NCBI RefSeq assembly: GCF_963924675.1
Contig: NC_089234.1
Location: forward strand, 59,872,909 to 59,936,908
Source: Phocoena phocoena
Taxonomy: Eukaryota > Chordata > Mammalia > Artiodactyla > Phocoenidae
DNA: 64,000 nucleotides
Direction: 5' to 3'
The position numbers and the translations under genes were made by a program. Below, piece after piece: positions 23,251 to 34,720 of this stretch. The first letter of the stretch is position 1. Each line of letters opens with the position of its first letter. The notes under the pieces were generated by a model. It worked only from the letters and a program-made list of their open reading frames with translations, was not told the DNA's origin and made no database searches.

Positions 23251-24154
23251 ATGAAAAGGCAGAGGGCTATGTACCAGATGAAGGAACAAGATAAAACCCC
23301 AGAAAAACAACTAAATGAAGTGGAGATAGGTAACCTTCCAGAAAAAGAATTCAGAATAATGATAGTGAAGATGATCCAGGACCTCGGAAAAAGAACAGAG
23401 GCAAAGATCAAGAAGATGCAAGAAATGTTTAACAACGATCTAGAAGAATTAAAGAACAAAAAACAGAGATGAACAATACAATAACTGAAATGAAAAATAC
23501 ACTAGAAGGAATCAATAGCAGAATAACTGAGGCAGAAGAACGGATAAGTGACCAGGAAGACAGAATGGTGGAATTCACTGCTGCAGAACAGACTAAAGAA
23601 AAAAGAATGAAAAGAAATGAAGACAGCCTAAGAGACCTCTGGGACAACATCAAACGCAACAACATTCGCATTATAGGGGTCCCAGAAGGAGAAGAGAGGA
23701 GAAAGGACCCGTGAAAATATTTGAAGAGATTATAGTCAAAAACTTCCCTAACATGGGAAAGGAAAGAGCCACCCGAGTCCAGGAAGCACAGAGACTCCCA
23801 TACAGGATAAACCCAAGGAGGAACATGCCGAAACATATAGTAATCAAATTGGCAAAAATTGAAGACAAAGAAAAATTATTGAAAGCAGCAAGGGAAAAAT
23901 GACAAATAACATACAAGGGAACTCCCATAAGGTTAACAGCTGATTTCTCAGCAGAACCTCTACAAACCAGAAGCGAGTGGCATGATATACTTAAAGTGAT
24001 GAAAAGGAAGAACCTACAACCAAGATTACTCTACCCAGCAAGGATCTGATTCAGATTCAATGGAGAAATCAAAAGCTTTACAGACAAGCAAAAGCTAAGA
24101 GAATTAGGCACAATCAAACCAGCTCTACAACAAATGCTAAAGGAACTTCTCTAA
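23251..24154 (+). pseudogene. L1 ORF1 (RNA-binding chaperone), broken
   Basis: ORF1p is the trimeric RNA-binding partner of L1 RNA in the ribonucleoprotein. The reading starts at 23251 (MKRQRAMYQMKEQ) and has a glutamate/lysine-rich coiled-coil N-half, then the RRM-like part ('RDLWDNIKRNNIRIIGVPEG') and C-terminal domain ('NMPKHIVIKLAKIEDKEK'). Breaks: the frame ends at 23472 and coding continues in a shifted frame from about 23469; it ends again at 23714 with continuation from 23711; a stop lies at 23900-23902; another lies near 24046. The family stop 'cttctctaa' is at 24152-24154. The second L1 at 40739 keeps this last part intact, which helps date the stops. Confidence 0.93.
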
Positions 24155-24211
24155 GTGGGAAACACAAGAGAAGAAAAGGACCGAAAAAACAAACCCAAAA
24201 CAATTAAGAAA

Positions 24212-27200
24212 ATGGTAATAGGAACATACATATCGATAATTACCTTAAACGTGAATGGATTAAATGCTCCAACCAAAAGACACAGGCTCGCTGAATGGAT
24301 TAAAAAACAAGACCCATATATATGCTGTCTACAAGAGACTCACTTCAGACCTAGGAACACATACCGACTGAAAGTGAGGGGATGGAAAAAGATATTCCAT
24401 GCAAATGGAAATCAAAAGAAAGCTAGAGAAGCAATACTCATATCAGATAAAATAGACTTTAAAATAAAGAATGTTACAAGAGACAAGAAAAGACACTACA
24501 TAATGATCAAGGGATCAATCCAAGAAGAAGATATAACAATTATAAATATATATGCACCCAACATAGGAGCACCTCTATACATAACACAACTGCTAACAGC
24601 TATAAAAGAGGAAACCGACAGTAACACAATAATAGTGGGGGACTTTAACACCTCACTTATACCAATGGACAGATTATCAGGACAGAAAATTAATAAGGAA
24701 ACAGAAGCTTTAAATGATACAATAGACCAGATAGATTTAATTGATATTTATAGGACATTCCATCCAAAAACAGCAGATTACACTTTCTTCTCAAGTGTGC
24801 ACGGAACATCCTCCAGGATAGATCACATCTTGGGTCATAAATCAAGCCTCAGTAAATTTAAGAAAATTGAAATCATATTAAGCATCTTTCCTGACCAAAA
24901 TGCTATGAGATTAGAAATCAATCACAGGGGAAAAAAACGTAAAAAACACAAACACATGGAGCTAAACAATATGTTACTAAATAACCAAGAGATCACTGAA
25001 GAAATCAAAAAATACCTAGAGACAAATGATAATGAAAACACGACGATCCAAAACCTATGGGATGAAACAAAAGCAGTTCTAAGAGGGAAGTTTATAGCTA
25101 TACAAGCCTACCTCAAGAAACAAGAAAAATCTCAAATAAACAATCTAACCTTACCCCTCAAGGAACTAGAGAAAGAAGAACAAACAAAACCCAAAGTTAG
25201 CAGAAGGAAAGAAATCATTAAGATCAGAGCAGAAATAAATGAAATAGAAACAAAGAAAACAATAGCAAAGATCAATAAAACTAAAAGCTGGTTCTTTGAG
25301 AAGATAAACAAAACTGATAAACCATTAGCCAGACTCATCAAGAAAAAGAGGGAGAGGACTCAAATCAATAAAATTAGAAATGAAAAAGGAGAAGTTACAA
25401 CAGACGTCACAGAAATAGAAAGCATCCGAAGAGACTACTACAAGCAACTCTATGCCAATAAAATGGACAACCTGGAAGAAATGGACAAATTCTTAGAAAG
25501 GGATACCCTTCCAAGACTGAACCAGGAAAAAACAGAAAATATGAACAGACCAATCACAAGCAATGAAATTGAAACTGTGATTAAAAATCTTCCAACAAAC
25601 AAAAGTCCAGGACCAGATGGCTTCACAGGTGAATTCTATCAAACATTTAGAGAAGAGCTAACACCCATCCTTCTCAAACTCTTCCAAAAAATTGCAGAGG
25701 AAGGAGCACTTCCAAACTCATTCTATGAGGCCACCATCACCCTGATACCAAAACGAGACAAAGACACTATAAAGAAAGAAAATTACAGACCAATAACACT
25801 GATGAATACAAATGCAAAAATCCTCAACAAAATACTAGCAAACAGAATCCAACAACACATTAAAAGGATCATACACCATGATCAAGTGGGATTTATCCCA
25901 GGGATGCAAGGATTCTTTAATATATGGAAATCAATCAATGTGATACACCATATTAACAAATTGAAGAACAAAAACCATATGATCATCTCATTAGATGCAG
26001 AAAAAGCTTCTGACAAAATTCAATACCCATTTATGATAAAGACTCTTCAGAAAGTGGGCATAGAGAGAACATACCTCAACATAATAAAGGCCATATATGA
26101 CAAACCGACAGCAAAAGATCATTCTCAATGGTGAAAAACTGAAAGCATTTCCTCTAAGATCAGGAAAGAGACAAGGATGTCCACTCTCACCACTATTATT
26201 CAACATAGTTTTGGAAGTCCTAGCCACGGGAATCAGAGATGAAAAAGAAATAAAAGGAATACAAATTGGAAAAGAAGAAATAAAATTGCCACTGCTTGCA
26301 GATGACATGATACTGTACATAGAGAATCCTAAAGATGCCACCAGAAAACTACTAGAGCTAATCAATGAATGTGGTAAAGTTGCAGGATACAAAATCACAG
26401 AAATCTCTTGCTTTCCTATACACTAATGATGAAAAATCTGAAAGAGAAATTAAGGATACACTCCCATTTACCACTGCAAAAAAAAAGAATAAAATACCTA
26501 GGAATAAAAATACCTAGGGAGACAAAAGACCTGTATGCAGAAAACTATAAGACAGTGATGAAAGAAATTAAAGATAATACCAACAGATGGAGAGATATAC
26601 CATGTTCCTGGGTTGGAAGAATCAATATTGTGAAAATGACTATATTACTCAAAGCAATCTCAGATTCAATGCAATCCCTATCAAATTACCAATGGCAGTT
26701 TTTACAGAACTAGAACAAAAAATCTTAAAATTTGTATGGAGACACAAAAGACCCCAAATAGCCAAAGAAGTCTTGGGGGAAAAAAATGGAGCTGGAGGAA
26801 TCAGACTCCCTGCCTTCAGACTATATTACAAAGCTACAGTAATCAAGACAGTATGGTACTGGCACAGGAACAGAAATATAGATAAATGGAACAGAATAGA
26901 AAGCACAGAGATAAACCCATGCACCGATGGTCAACTAATCTGTGACAAAGGAGGCAAGGATATACAATGGAGAAAAGACAGTCTCTTCAATAAGTGTTGC
27001 TGGGAAAACTGGACAGCTACCTGTAAAAGAATGAAATTAGAATAATCCCTAACACTATACACAAAAATAAACTCAAAATAGATTAGAGACCTAAATGTAA
27101 GACCAGACACTATAAAACTCTTAGCGGAAAACATAGGCAGAACAGTCTTTGACAAAAATCATAGAAAGATCTTTTTTGATCCACTTCCTAGAGTAATGGA

Positions 27201-28011
27201 AATAAAAAAAATAAATAAACAAATGGGACCTAATGAAACTTAAAAGGTTTTACACAGCAAAGGAAACCATAAACAAGACCAAAAGACAACCCTCAGAATG
27301 TGAGAAAATATTTGCAAACGAATTAATGGACAAAGGATTAATCTCCAAAATATATAAACAGCTCATGCAGCTCAATATTAAAAAAACAAACAACCCAATC
27401 CAAAAATGGGCAGAAGACCTAAATAGACATTTCTCCAAAGAAGACATACAGATGGCCAAGAAGCACATGAAAAGCTGCTCAAAATCACTATTAGAGAAAT
27501 GCAAATCAAAACTACAGTGAAGTATCACCTCACACTGGTTAGAATGGGCATCATCAGAAAATCTACAAACAACAAATGCTGGAGTGGGTGTGGAGAAAAG
27601 GGAACCCTCTTGCACTGTTGGTGGGAATGTAAATTGATACAGCCACTATGGAGAACACTATGGAGGTTTCTTAAAAAACTAAAAATAGAATTACCATATG
27701 ACCCACCAATCCCACTACTGGGCAGATACCCAGAGAAAACCATAATTCAAAAAGACACATGCACCCCAATGTTCATTGCAGCACTATTTACAATAGCCAG
27801 GTCATGGAAGCAACCTAAATGCCCATAGACAGACGAATGGATAAAGAAGTTGTGGTACATATATACAATGGAATATTACTCAGCCATAAAAAGGAACGAA
27901 CTTGGGTGATTTGTAGAGACGTGGATGGATCTAGAGACTGTCATACAGAGTGAGGTAAGTCAGAAAGAGAAAAACAAATATTGAATATTAACACATATAT
28001 GTGGAACCTAG
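24212..28011 (+). pseudogene. L1 ORF2 (endonuclease-reverse transcriptase), broken
   Basis: ORF2p nicks target DNA and reverse-transcribes L1 RNA. The family start ATG at 24212 is open for 640 codons to 26134. The N-terminal APE-type endonuclease looks catalytically complete: NVNG, QETHF, GDFN (D near residue 144) and SRIDH (residues about 202-205). The RT follows, with '[12 protein letters not shown]' and '[11 protein letters not shown]', where the usual phenylalanine is serine. A one-base gain near 26115 shifts the frame. The RT active-site box at 26295-26306 then reads LADD instead of FADD. A roughly 5-base loss near 26395 shifts it again, and later breaks occur at 26713, 27045 and beyond. 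The C-terminal region is recognisable to the family stop at 28009-28011. Confidence 0.95.
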
Positions 28012-28212
28012 AAAAATGGTCAGATGAACCTGTTTGCAGGGCAGAAATTGAGACACAGATGTAGAGAACAAACATATGGACACCAAGGGGGGAAAGCAGC
28101 GGGAGGTGGGGGTGGTGGTGTGATGAATTGGGAGATTGGGATTGACATGTAAACACTGATGTGTATAAAATGGATGACTAATAAGAGCCTGCTGTATAAA
28201 TAAATAAATAAA
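28012..28212 (+). repeat. L1 3' UTR and tail
   Basis: It holds 'cctgtttgcagggcagaaat', a G-rich tract 'gcgggaggtgggggtggtgg' (28098-28117), and the end 'gagcctgctgtataaataaa'. A G-rich 3' UTR tract is usual in L1. The minus-strand copy at 12026-12257 has the same text. Confidence 0.85.
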
Positions 28213-28224
28213 ATTTTAAAAATT

Positions 28225-28550
28225 TAAAAATTTATTTTTGGCTGTGTTGGGTCTTAGTTGATGTGTGCGGGCTTTCTCTAGTTGTGGCGACGAGGGACTA
28301 CTCTTCATTGCAGTGTGCGGGCTTCTTATCACAGTGGCTTCTCTTGTTGCGGAGCACAGGCTCTAGGCGCACAGGCTTCAGTAGTTGTGGCACGTGGGCT
28401 CAGCAGTTGTGGCTCGTGGGCTCTAGAGTGCAGGCTCAGTAGCTGTGGCGCATGGGCTTAGTTGCTCTGCAGCACGTGGGATCTTCCTGGAACCCGTGTT
28501 GCCTGCATGGGCAGGCAGATTCTTAACCACTGTGCCACCAGGCAAGTCCC
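28225..28550 (-). mobile_element. Long-form CHR SINE, minus strand, host of the L1 insertion
   Basis: The text runs 'tttttggctgtgttgggtct' to 'gtgccaccaggcaagtcccc'. Its A/T-rich tail complement is split, with the left part at about 22325-22350 before the L1. The original TSD may be 'aaaatgactttc' (22300-22311) and 'aaactgattttc' (28552-28563). This SINE therefore predates the L1. Confidence 0.85.
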
Positions 28551-28819
28551 CAAACTGATTTTCAAGGGGGAAAATGTATTTATCTTTGAGGTGGGCAGAA
28601 AAAACATGTTTCCTTAAGTCAACAATACCATCTAATTATGATATGTTTCAATACACTGTCTATTAGTTAATAGCATTGTTTCAATGTTAAATTTCTTGAG
28701 TAATAATTACATTATGGTTACACAGAAAAATGTTCTTATTCTTGGAGAACACAGGCTGCACTTTTTTATGGATGAAGTGTTAATGATGTCTCAAAAGGCT
28801 CAGTAGGGGAAAAATATCA

Positions 28820-28948
28820 TAATTTGGCAAAATGTTAACAATTAGTGAATCTATATAAAAGGAATTTGGATGTCCACTATACTATTCTTTCAACTTTTCT
28901 GTAGATTAAAAATTTTTCTACATAAAAAGTTGAAAAGGAAAGCATTTA
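28820..28948 (+). repeat. Old L1 3' end
   Basis: 'tggcaaaatgttaacaatta', 'ctattctttcaacttttctg' and 'cataaaaagttgaaaaggaa' give the old L1 terminal text also seen at 13200-13470. Confidence 0.65.
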
Positions 28949-29315
28949 CTAAAAATCCACAAGTGCAAAGGCTGATAGGTTATTATAGACAAGAGAATTG
29001 CAAGTACTAAATACTTATACTATTCTAAGCTCCTTAAATGAAAAAACTTTTTTCTCTGACTGCTTCTTATATTTATCTTGATATTTTAAACTTAGTGTGC
29101 TGATATCTAAACTTCCTGATGAGTATTTAACATGTTGGGGAGAAGCAAACAGTGGGAAATAGGAGTAGCAACAAGTGATGAAAGGACTAACAACTTGCCT
29201 TAACATTGTGTGTTTGTGCATGTGCATACATGTGTGTCTTAGTTCTTCCTTGAAAGCCTTGCCTAAAAACATACTCTTAATTTTAGGACAGATTAAGATC
29301 TTCAATATCCCAAAG
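28949..29315. other. No recognisable gene or element
   Basis: AT-rich sequence with a short alternating purine/pyrimidine stretch (tgtgtgtttgtgcatgtgcatacatgtg, about 29207-29235). Nothing else was seen. Confidence 0.45.
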
Positions 29316-29630
29316 CTAATCTAAGCAGAAGAGAAGGAAGGTAATAAATTCCTCTATTAATAAGTCAAATAAATAGGAGCTGCTACAGTCATGATGGGCT
29401 ATTTTGTTAGTCAAAAACACTTTGCAATATCTAAATGGAGGTCTAATGGTGACAGACTGGCAGTGGTTCAGGAGATTTACCTCTGCCCTCACTACTCTCC
29501 AATGGGAGGGTCTCAGTAATACCTCCTTTAGTGCTTCTATATGAAATGCAGTGTCAATCCCTAAAGCCCGTCTTTCATTAAATAAACATGCAAACATGTT
29601 TTCTCCTCTCTTTTCTTTCTCTATTACCAT
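29316..29630 (-). other. Unidentified 104-codon open frame
   Basis: The frame runs from an ATG at 29630 to a stop at 29316 with mixed residue content, including 'FHIEALKEVLLRPSHWRVV' and 'TIRPPFRYCKVFLTNKIAHH'. I do not recognise it. There is no splice or promoter evidence. It could be a chance frame, an old transposon piece or an LTR. Codon and conservation tests were not possible. Confidence 0.2.
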
Positions 29631-29980
29631 TCTCCCTTCTCATCAAAATGTTGGACTTGCACTGAAAGCTATTTCCTCAAAGCAGCTTTTCAGTTGAACT
29701 ATGCAAGTTATAAGGCCTATCCTGGTTCACCCCAATTTGTCAAAATAATAAAAATTGACCTAAATCTCTCTTGGCTATTGATTTTTAGAGATGCTGGTTA
29801 GGATCCAGAAACCATTCTCTGAGGTTCACCCACCAAATTTTCAAATGGCACTCAATATCTCAAATCTTTTCCTATCATACGGAGCAGAAGAAAGTATTTT
29901 AGATATACAACAATCAAAACTGACATCTGTTTATATATTGAATTAATGTTCTTATAAAAGGAGGAGTAAGAGCATTAAGA
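29631..29980. other. No recognisable gene or element
   Basis: AT-rich spacer, nothing assignable. Confidence 0.5.
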
Positions 29981-29997
29981 GTTAAAAGTTACTTCTG

Positions 29998-30255
29998 AGA
30001 CTTCCTGGTGGTTCAGTGGTTAAGAACCTGTTTTGCAACGCAGGGGACGCGGGTTCGATCCCTGGTCAGGGAACTAAGATCCTGCATGCCACGGAGCAAC
30101 TAAGCCTGTGCGCTGCAACTACTGAGCCCATGCGCCACAACAAAAGAGCCTGTGTGCTGCAACTAGAGATAAGCCCGTACGCCGCAAACAAAAGATCCCG
30201 TGTGCTGCAACTAAGACCTGACACAGCCAATAAATACACACATACATACCTGACC
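29998..30255 (+). mobile_element. CHR SINE with atypical tail
   Basis: Head 'gacttcctggtggttcagtg' and B box 'gggttcgatccctggtcagg' are followed by 'gctgcaactactgagccc' repeats and 'ctaagacctgacacagcca'. The tail is an 'acacatacatac' run rather than poly(A). The left flank 'taaaagttact' (29983-29993) is echoed only beyond the next SINE, at 30468. Confidence 0.88.
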
Positions 30256-30260
30256 TGATC

Positions 30261-30467
30261 TTTTTTTTTTTTTTTGCGGTATGCAGGCCTCTCACTGTTG
30301 TGGCCTCTCCCGTTGCGGAGCACAGGCTCCGGACGTGCAGGCTCAGCGACCATGGCTCACGGGCCTAGCCGCTCCGTGGCACGTGGGATCTTCCCAGACC
30401 GGGGCACGAACCCGTGTCCCCTGCATCAACAGGCGGACTCTCAACCCCTGCGCCACCAGGGAAGCCC
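30261..30467 (-). mobile_element. Young CHR SINE, minus strand, tail-to-tail with the previous SINE
   Basis: Poly(T) of 15, then 'gcggtatgcaggcctctcac', ending 'gccaccagggaagccc'. The right flank taaaagttattttt pairs with the left flank of the upstream SINE rather than with 'cctgacctgatc' at its own left edge. The insertion history is therefore unclear. Confidence 0.92.
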
Positions 30468-30480
30468 TAAAAGTTATTTT

Positions 30481-31395
30481 TATTTCCAGTGTATAAGAAC
30501 ATCCAGTGCCAATATGTTTAATGTCACTGAATAGCATCATTTAAACAATGCTCTGAGTCAATGCTGTCTTTACATACCTTGACAACACAAGCTCTTTGCG
30601 GATGGCCACAATATTAAATTCTCTCTCTTAATTCAACACTACTAAATAATTCAATAGTTGATCTTCAGTAACAATTGCAATAAATAGAAGCTAGTTGATT
30701 CTTTAATCAGGGTGTGTTAAAGGAGTTCAAGGTTCTAAAATAGAAATAATCACAGAAGTCAGGAAGGCCAAAGGAAACTTAAGTGGCTTCTCTGAACAGT
30801 ACCTTCTGTTTTAATTTCATAGAGTAAGTTAGCAAAAACACTGTGAACATCACTATTACCACAACAGACCAATCATGACTTGCTCACACTTAGTCCACCC
30901 CTCCCATTAATCATTCTACATTTGAAGCACATGAAACTCTGAAAAGTCACAGAAGAGGCCAAAGACCTATATTACCAAGTGAAACTTTACATTCAAAATC
31001 ACATGTTTTCAATCCTATAATACAGCTAGAACAGTTGTTCAATTATAAGCTGTTTAAGTCTTTTAGGTTTTCTACTCTATTATCACCCTATCATCTAATT
31101 CCTTTCCAAGAAGGAAGCTGAACACTGTTGATTTTGCCTATTTTCAAACAGCTATTTTCCATTTTAAATAATTCTAAAAGAATAAAACAAGTCAAAATAT
31201 TATCCACATTTAGAGATTAGAATTACTACTTGATTGAAATTTTGAAGTACTTAGTACATGCAAGGCACTCAGTAAACGTTAATTTCCTTTGGGATAACAG
31301 TTCAGAGTCCTCTGGGTCACTAAAGTTCACTAAGTCTCCACTACTCTCCCTCTATCACTTTATTAATACAAAATAAGATACTTCCAGCTTTTACT
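30481..31395. other. Mostly unassigned sequence
   Basis: No gene signal. Around 31250-31290 'catgcaaggcactcagtaaa' resembles the 3' end of an L2 or MIR but is too short to assign. Confidence 0.45.
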
Positions 31396-31404
31396 AACAT
31401 TTAT

Positions 31405-31505
31405 AATACTTTTCCCAAATAGATTGCAAGCCCTTTGAAAACAGTGTCATGTACTTCTCTTAATACTAATTTATAGTAGCCACTTAGTAACTGTCATGTT
31501 AAAGA
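31405..31505 (+). repeat. L2 3' end fragment
   Basis: 'tagattgcaagccctttgaa' and 'aacagtgtcatgtacttctc' follow the L2 terminal text 'gattgtaagctccttgagg...'. Diverged. Confidence 0.6.
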
Positions 31506-31658
31506 CAATAATAATTCTAATACCAAGGCCATTGGCCGCTGGAAGCAACACCTAAAGAACAGATTCAAATGCTTATCCAAAATAAAATAACATTAGGTTT
31601 CCTTATAAAGTATTAGCAAGCCAGCATACCTCAGGCTACTATCAAGAAGGTGGTAAGG

Positions 31659-32022
31659 CTGGGACTTCCCTGGTGGAAGTGATTAAGAATCCTCCTGCCA
31701 ATGCAGGGGACACGGGTTTGAGCCCTGGTCTGGGAAGATTCCACATGCCGCAGAGCAACTAAGCCCCTGCACCAAAACTACTGAGCCTGCACTCTAGAGC
31801 CCGTGAGCCACAACTACTGAGCCCATGAGCCACGACTACTGAAGCCCATGCACCTAGAGCCCGTGCTCCGCAACAAGAGAAGCCACTGCAATGAGAAGCC
31901 TGTGCACCGCAACAAAGAGTAGCCCCCACTCGCCGCAACTAGAGAAAGACCGCATGCAGCAATGAAGACCCAATGCAGCCATACCCATAAATAAATAAAT
32001 AAATAAATTTATATATTAAAAA
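31659..32022 (+). mobile_element. Long-form CHR SINE with damaged A box
   Basis: The head reads 'gggacttccctggtggaagt', lacking the usual 'cgcagtgg' wording, so the Pol III A box is damaged. The B box 'gggtttgagccctggtctgg' and 'cacaactactgagccc' repeats are present. The perfect 15-base TSD aagaaggtggtaagg lies at 31644-31658 and 32023-32037. Confidence 0.95.
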
Positions 32023-32037
32023 AAGAAGGTGGTAAGG

Positions 32038-33236
32038 TCAATAAAACCAAATAATATTGGCACTCTGCAGGGAAAGGGTATGTGATGAGATGAAACTAGC
32101 TAAGACTATAGGGTTCTATTACTGTATTGTGTAAATGCTGCCAGGTAGAAAGGTAAGAAACAAACATACCTGAGGAGAGTCTACCCTCCAAAGTAAAAAC
32201 TTACTTACATAATCATGTTATTTGAAATGTATATATACAAGGCAACAGAGTAATAGAGGTTATAAGGAGAGAACCAACCAAACACTATTTTCTGAATCCT
32301 TCTGGATTAGACGGATTTTAGAGTGTATGCCAGGGGAGGAGTATGAAGGAAACCAAGTCCAATAAGTAACTATAAATTCACAGCAATGAAAAGCAATAGA
32401 AAAAAAAAAAAAGATTGACAAAAAGTTTGCTGCATAACACTTTTTGTTAATCAATCAAACTGTTAAATTCAGCTATTTAAATTATGACATTATGCTACCA
32501 ACTCCTCATCCTGCTTATATGGACTTGCTTGTTTGCCTGGTTTCTCAGAAGACTTTTTATAATGAAGCTCAGTAACTTCACCAGTTTATGCCTTAGGTTA
32601 TGCCTTATAATTATATCCTGTATTAGCTACTCGAAAGCACACACCAAATGGAATACTTTTCAGTGACTGAAGTACAGGAAGCGAGAGGAAATTTAATTTT
32701 ATTTAAATGACTACTAAAAACTCTACTATACAACCAAATGAATTCTTATTTTTGGCCCCTTCCAACACATTCTTAAATGTTATTCTTAGAGTACATAAAA
32801 GTTTTCATTGAATTATCTGAAGAAAAAGGATCTGATGTAAAATTGAAGAATTGCTAATGAGTGCTGCATCATATGACATGCTTAAAAGATCCCTCTAGAT
32901 TAAAGAAAAAAATTATGAAAAATATTAAGAGCCCAGAGCAATTTTTTACCTATGTTCAATTTTAAGGAGTATTTATTGATTACATGCTATGAAAGATGAA
33001 GAAAGGAGCACATTTATACTTCCTTTTATCCCCCTTCCCCACCTGATTTGTTAATTTTATTATTTTTATAATATTACAGTTTATAAATTTATAATCTATT
33101 CTAAAAGTATAATTTCCACTGAGGGATATAAGTTCTGTAATGAAATGAATTCAATTTCTTACTGTTACACTATTTCGTCATGGTTTATTTCTGAATATTT
33201 TGATTCATCTTTTGATTATATCGTATTTTATTATGA
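32038..33236. other. No recognisable gene or element
   Basis: AT-rich sequence with a poly(A) run near 32400-32412. Frames of 60-64 codons here show no motif. Nothing assignable was seen. Confidence 0.5.
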
Positions 33237-33245
33237 TATAATTTT

Positions 33246-33609
33246 TTTATTTAAAAAATTTTTTAAATAAATTTATTTATTTATTTTTGGCTGTGTTGGG
33301 TCTTCATTGCTGTTAGTGGGCTTTTTCTAGTTGCGATGAATGGGGGCTACTCTTCATTGTGGTGCGCGGGCTTCTCATTGAGGTGGCTTCTCTTGTTGCA
33401 GAGCACTGGCTCTAGGCACATGGGCTTCAGTAGTTGTGTCACACGGGCTCAGTAGTTGTGGCTTGCGGGCTCTAGAGCGCAGGCTCAGTAGTTGTGGCAC
33501 ACAGGCTTAGTCGCTCTGCAGCATGTGGGATCTTCCTGGACCAGTGCTTGAACCCATGTCCCCTGCATTGGCAGGCAGATTCTTAACCACTGCACTACCA
33601 GGGAAGTCC
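33246..33609 (-). mobile_element. Long-form CHR SINE, minus strand
   Basis: Runs from the A/T-rich tail complement through 'tttttggctgtgttgggtct' to 'actaccagggaagtcc'. The TSD is tataattt (33237-33244 and 33610-33617). The tail side has an imperfect inverted A/T tract. Confidence 0.92.
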
Positions 33610-33619
33610 TATAATTTGT

Positions 33620-34700
33620 TTTAAAAAGGTCTTGTGGGTATTATGTTTGTTGAGCTTTTCCATGCTAAAGTAGATTTATGTGTTGTAGTCATGCTTAAAG
33701 TATTTGGCTGGTTGAAAAATACTAGATAAACCTCAGGACATGGTAGACATTCCCCTGCTGTTTTCTAACATTGTTTCTTGTTGAAGAAAAAGCTAAAGTT
33801 CTGTCCCCCACCCCACTATCTAGATGTCCACAGAACTCTTTCTTTATTCTTCACGTTCAGTGATTTGGCCAACACATGCCTTGATATCAGCTTATCTATA
33901 TTAATTATTCCCAGGCCAAAGGGTAGTCATTTTGATTCAAGGTTTTGATTATTTCAGGAAAATTTTTCTTCTATTATAGTTCTAAATATTTTGTCAGTTC
34001 CATTTGTTGTTTTCATTAAGAACAGAGGTGGGCAAACAGAGCAGGCAAGATCCAGCCTACCACTTGTTTCTGTATATAATTTTTTATTGGAACAAAGCCA
34101 TACGTAGCATCTATGGCTTCTTTTGCACTATAAGAGACAGAGCTGAATGGCTGCAACAGAAGCTGTACTGACCACAGAGGCCTAAAATATTTACTGTCTC
34201 TTTACAGAATAAGTTTGCTGACTCCATATAGATGTTAGATCTCCTTTATTTTCCCTTATCATCTTCTCTATAATTTTTATCTTATATTTTCTTATTTAAC
34301 GTTATTAAATTTCTTCAAGCCTTTCAGCCATGTCTCTGACTACATTTACTCTCTCTTAAAATTTCTAATATGATTTTCATTTTTCTAATGCTTTTCCTTT
34401 TCTCTTATACTTCTTTCCTGAGGTTTACCCACTGATATTTCATCTCCTTCTATTGTCCTAATATCTCTTAACATTTGTGTTGGTGAGGTTTTAAAAAATT
34501 GTTACTATATTTTCTGTTACAGATCATATGTATAATTTCTTTGAGTCTATGAACAATGACATGTCACAACTCCAATAAAGGCTCACTGGTTAGACCTTTA
34601 AAGTATTACAACACTTACTTTTAGCGAAATCAGTATATTGCTTGGGATTCCAAGGAGGGGTTCAGACATCCTCCTGCATGTGGTCTAGATTTTGTAGTAT
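33620..34700 (-). repeat. Possible ancient LINE remnant around a hAT element
   Basis: The pyrimidine-rich text 'ctattatagttctaaatatt' and 'acacatgccttgatatcagc' near 33870-34010 and the T/C-rich text at 34235-34480 resemble minus-strand old LINE sequence. I could not assign a subfamily, and the call is tentative. Confidence 0.3.
34025..34227. mobile_element. hAT-type non-autonomous DNA transposon (MER class), second copy
   Basis: Contains 'ggtgggcaaacagagcaggc', 'tttttattggaacaaagcca', 'ggctgcaacagaagctgtac' and 'aagtttgctgactccatata'. It is the same family as 6783-7027, independently diverged. Confidence 0.6.
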
Positions 34701-34720
34701 TTACAGTATGTTTCTTTCCT

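Larger units (their letters stand above)
22351..28212 (+). mobile_element. Near-full-length L1 element, inactivated
   Basis: All L1 parts are present in order: a 5' UTR of about 0.9 kb opening 'ggggattggttcaagatggc', ORF1, a 57-base gap, ORF2, a short 3' UTR, and a TAAA-rich tail. About 5.9 kb fits a full-length mammalian L1. It is inserted in the A/T-rich tail of a minus-strand CHR SINE. 'taaaaaatttattga' (22331-22345) and 'taaaaatttattttt' (28225-28239) give an approximate TSD. Both ORFs carry frameshifts and stops, so it cannot move on its own. Confidence 0.95.

Noticed and set aside
23429..23836. Long minus-strand frames antisense to L1 ORF1 and ORF2 (also 25991-26398, 27250-27615, 43368-43712, 44870-45205, 54951-55289).
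   Set aside because: They mirror A-rich coding sequence, giving hydrophobic pseudo-membrane peptides rich in S, F, L and I. Their recurrence in every L1 copy shows they are shadows.
28207..28240. Direct A/T repeats as an origin or regulatory array.
   Set aside because: Explained by the L1 tail, its target-site duplication and the SINE tail.
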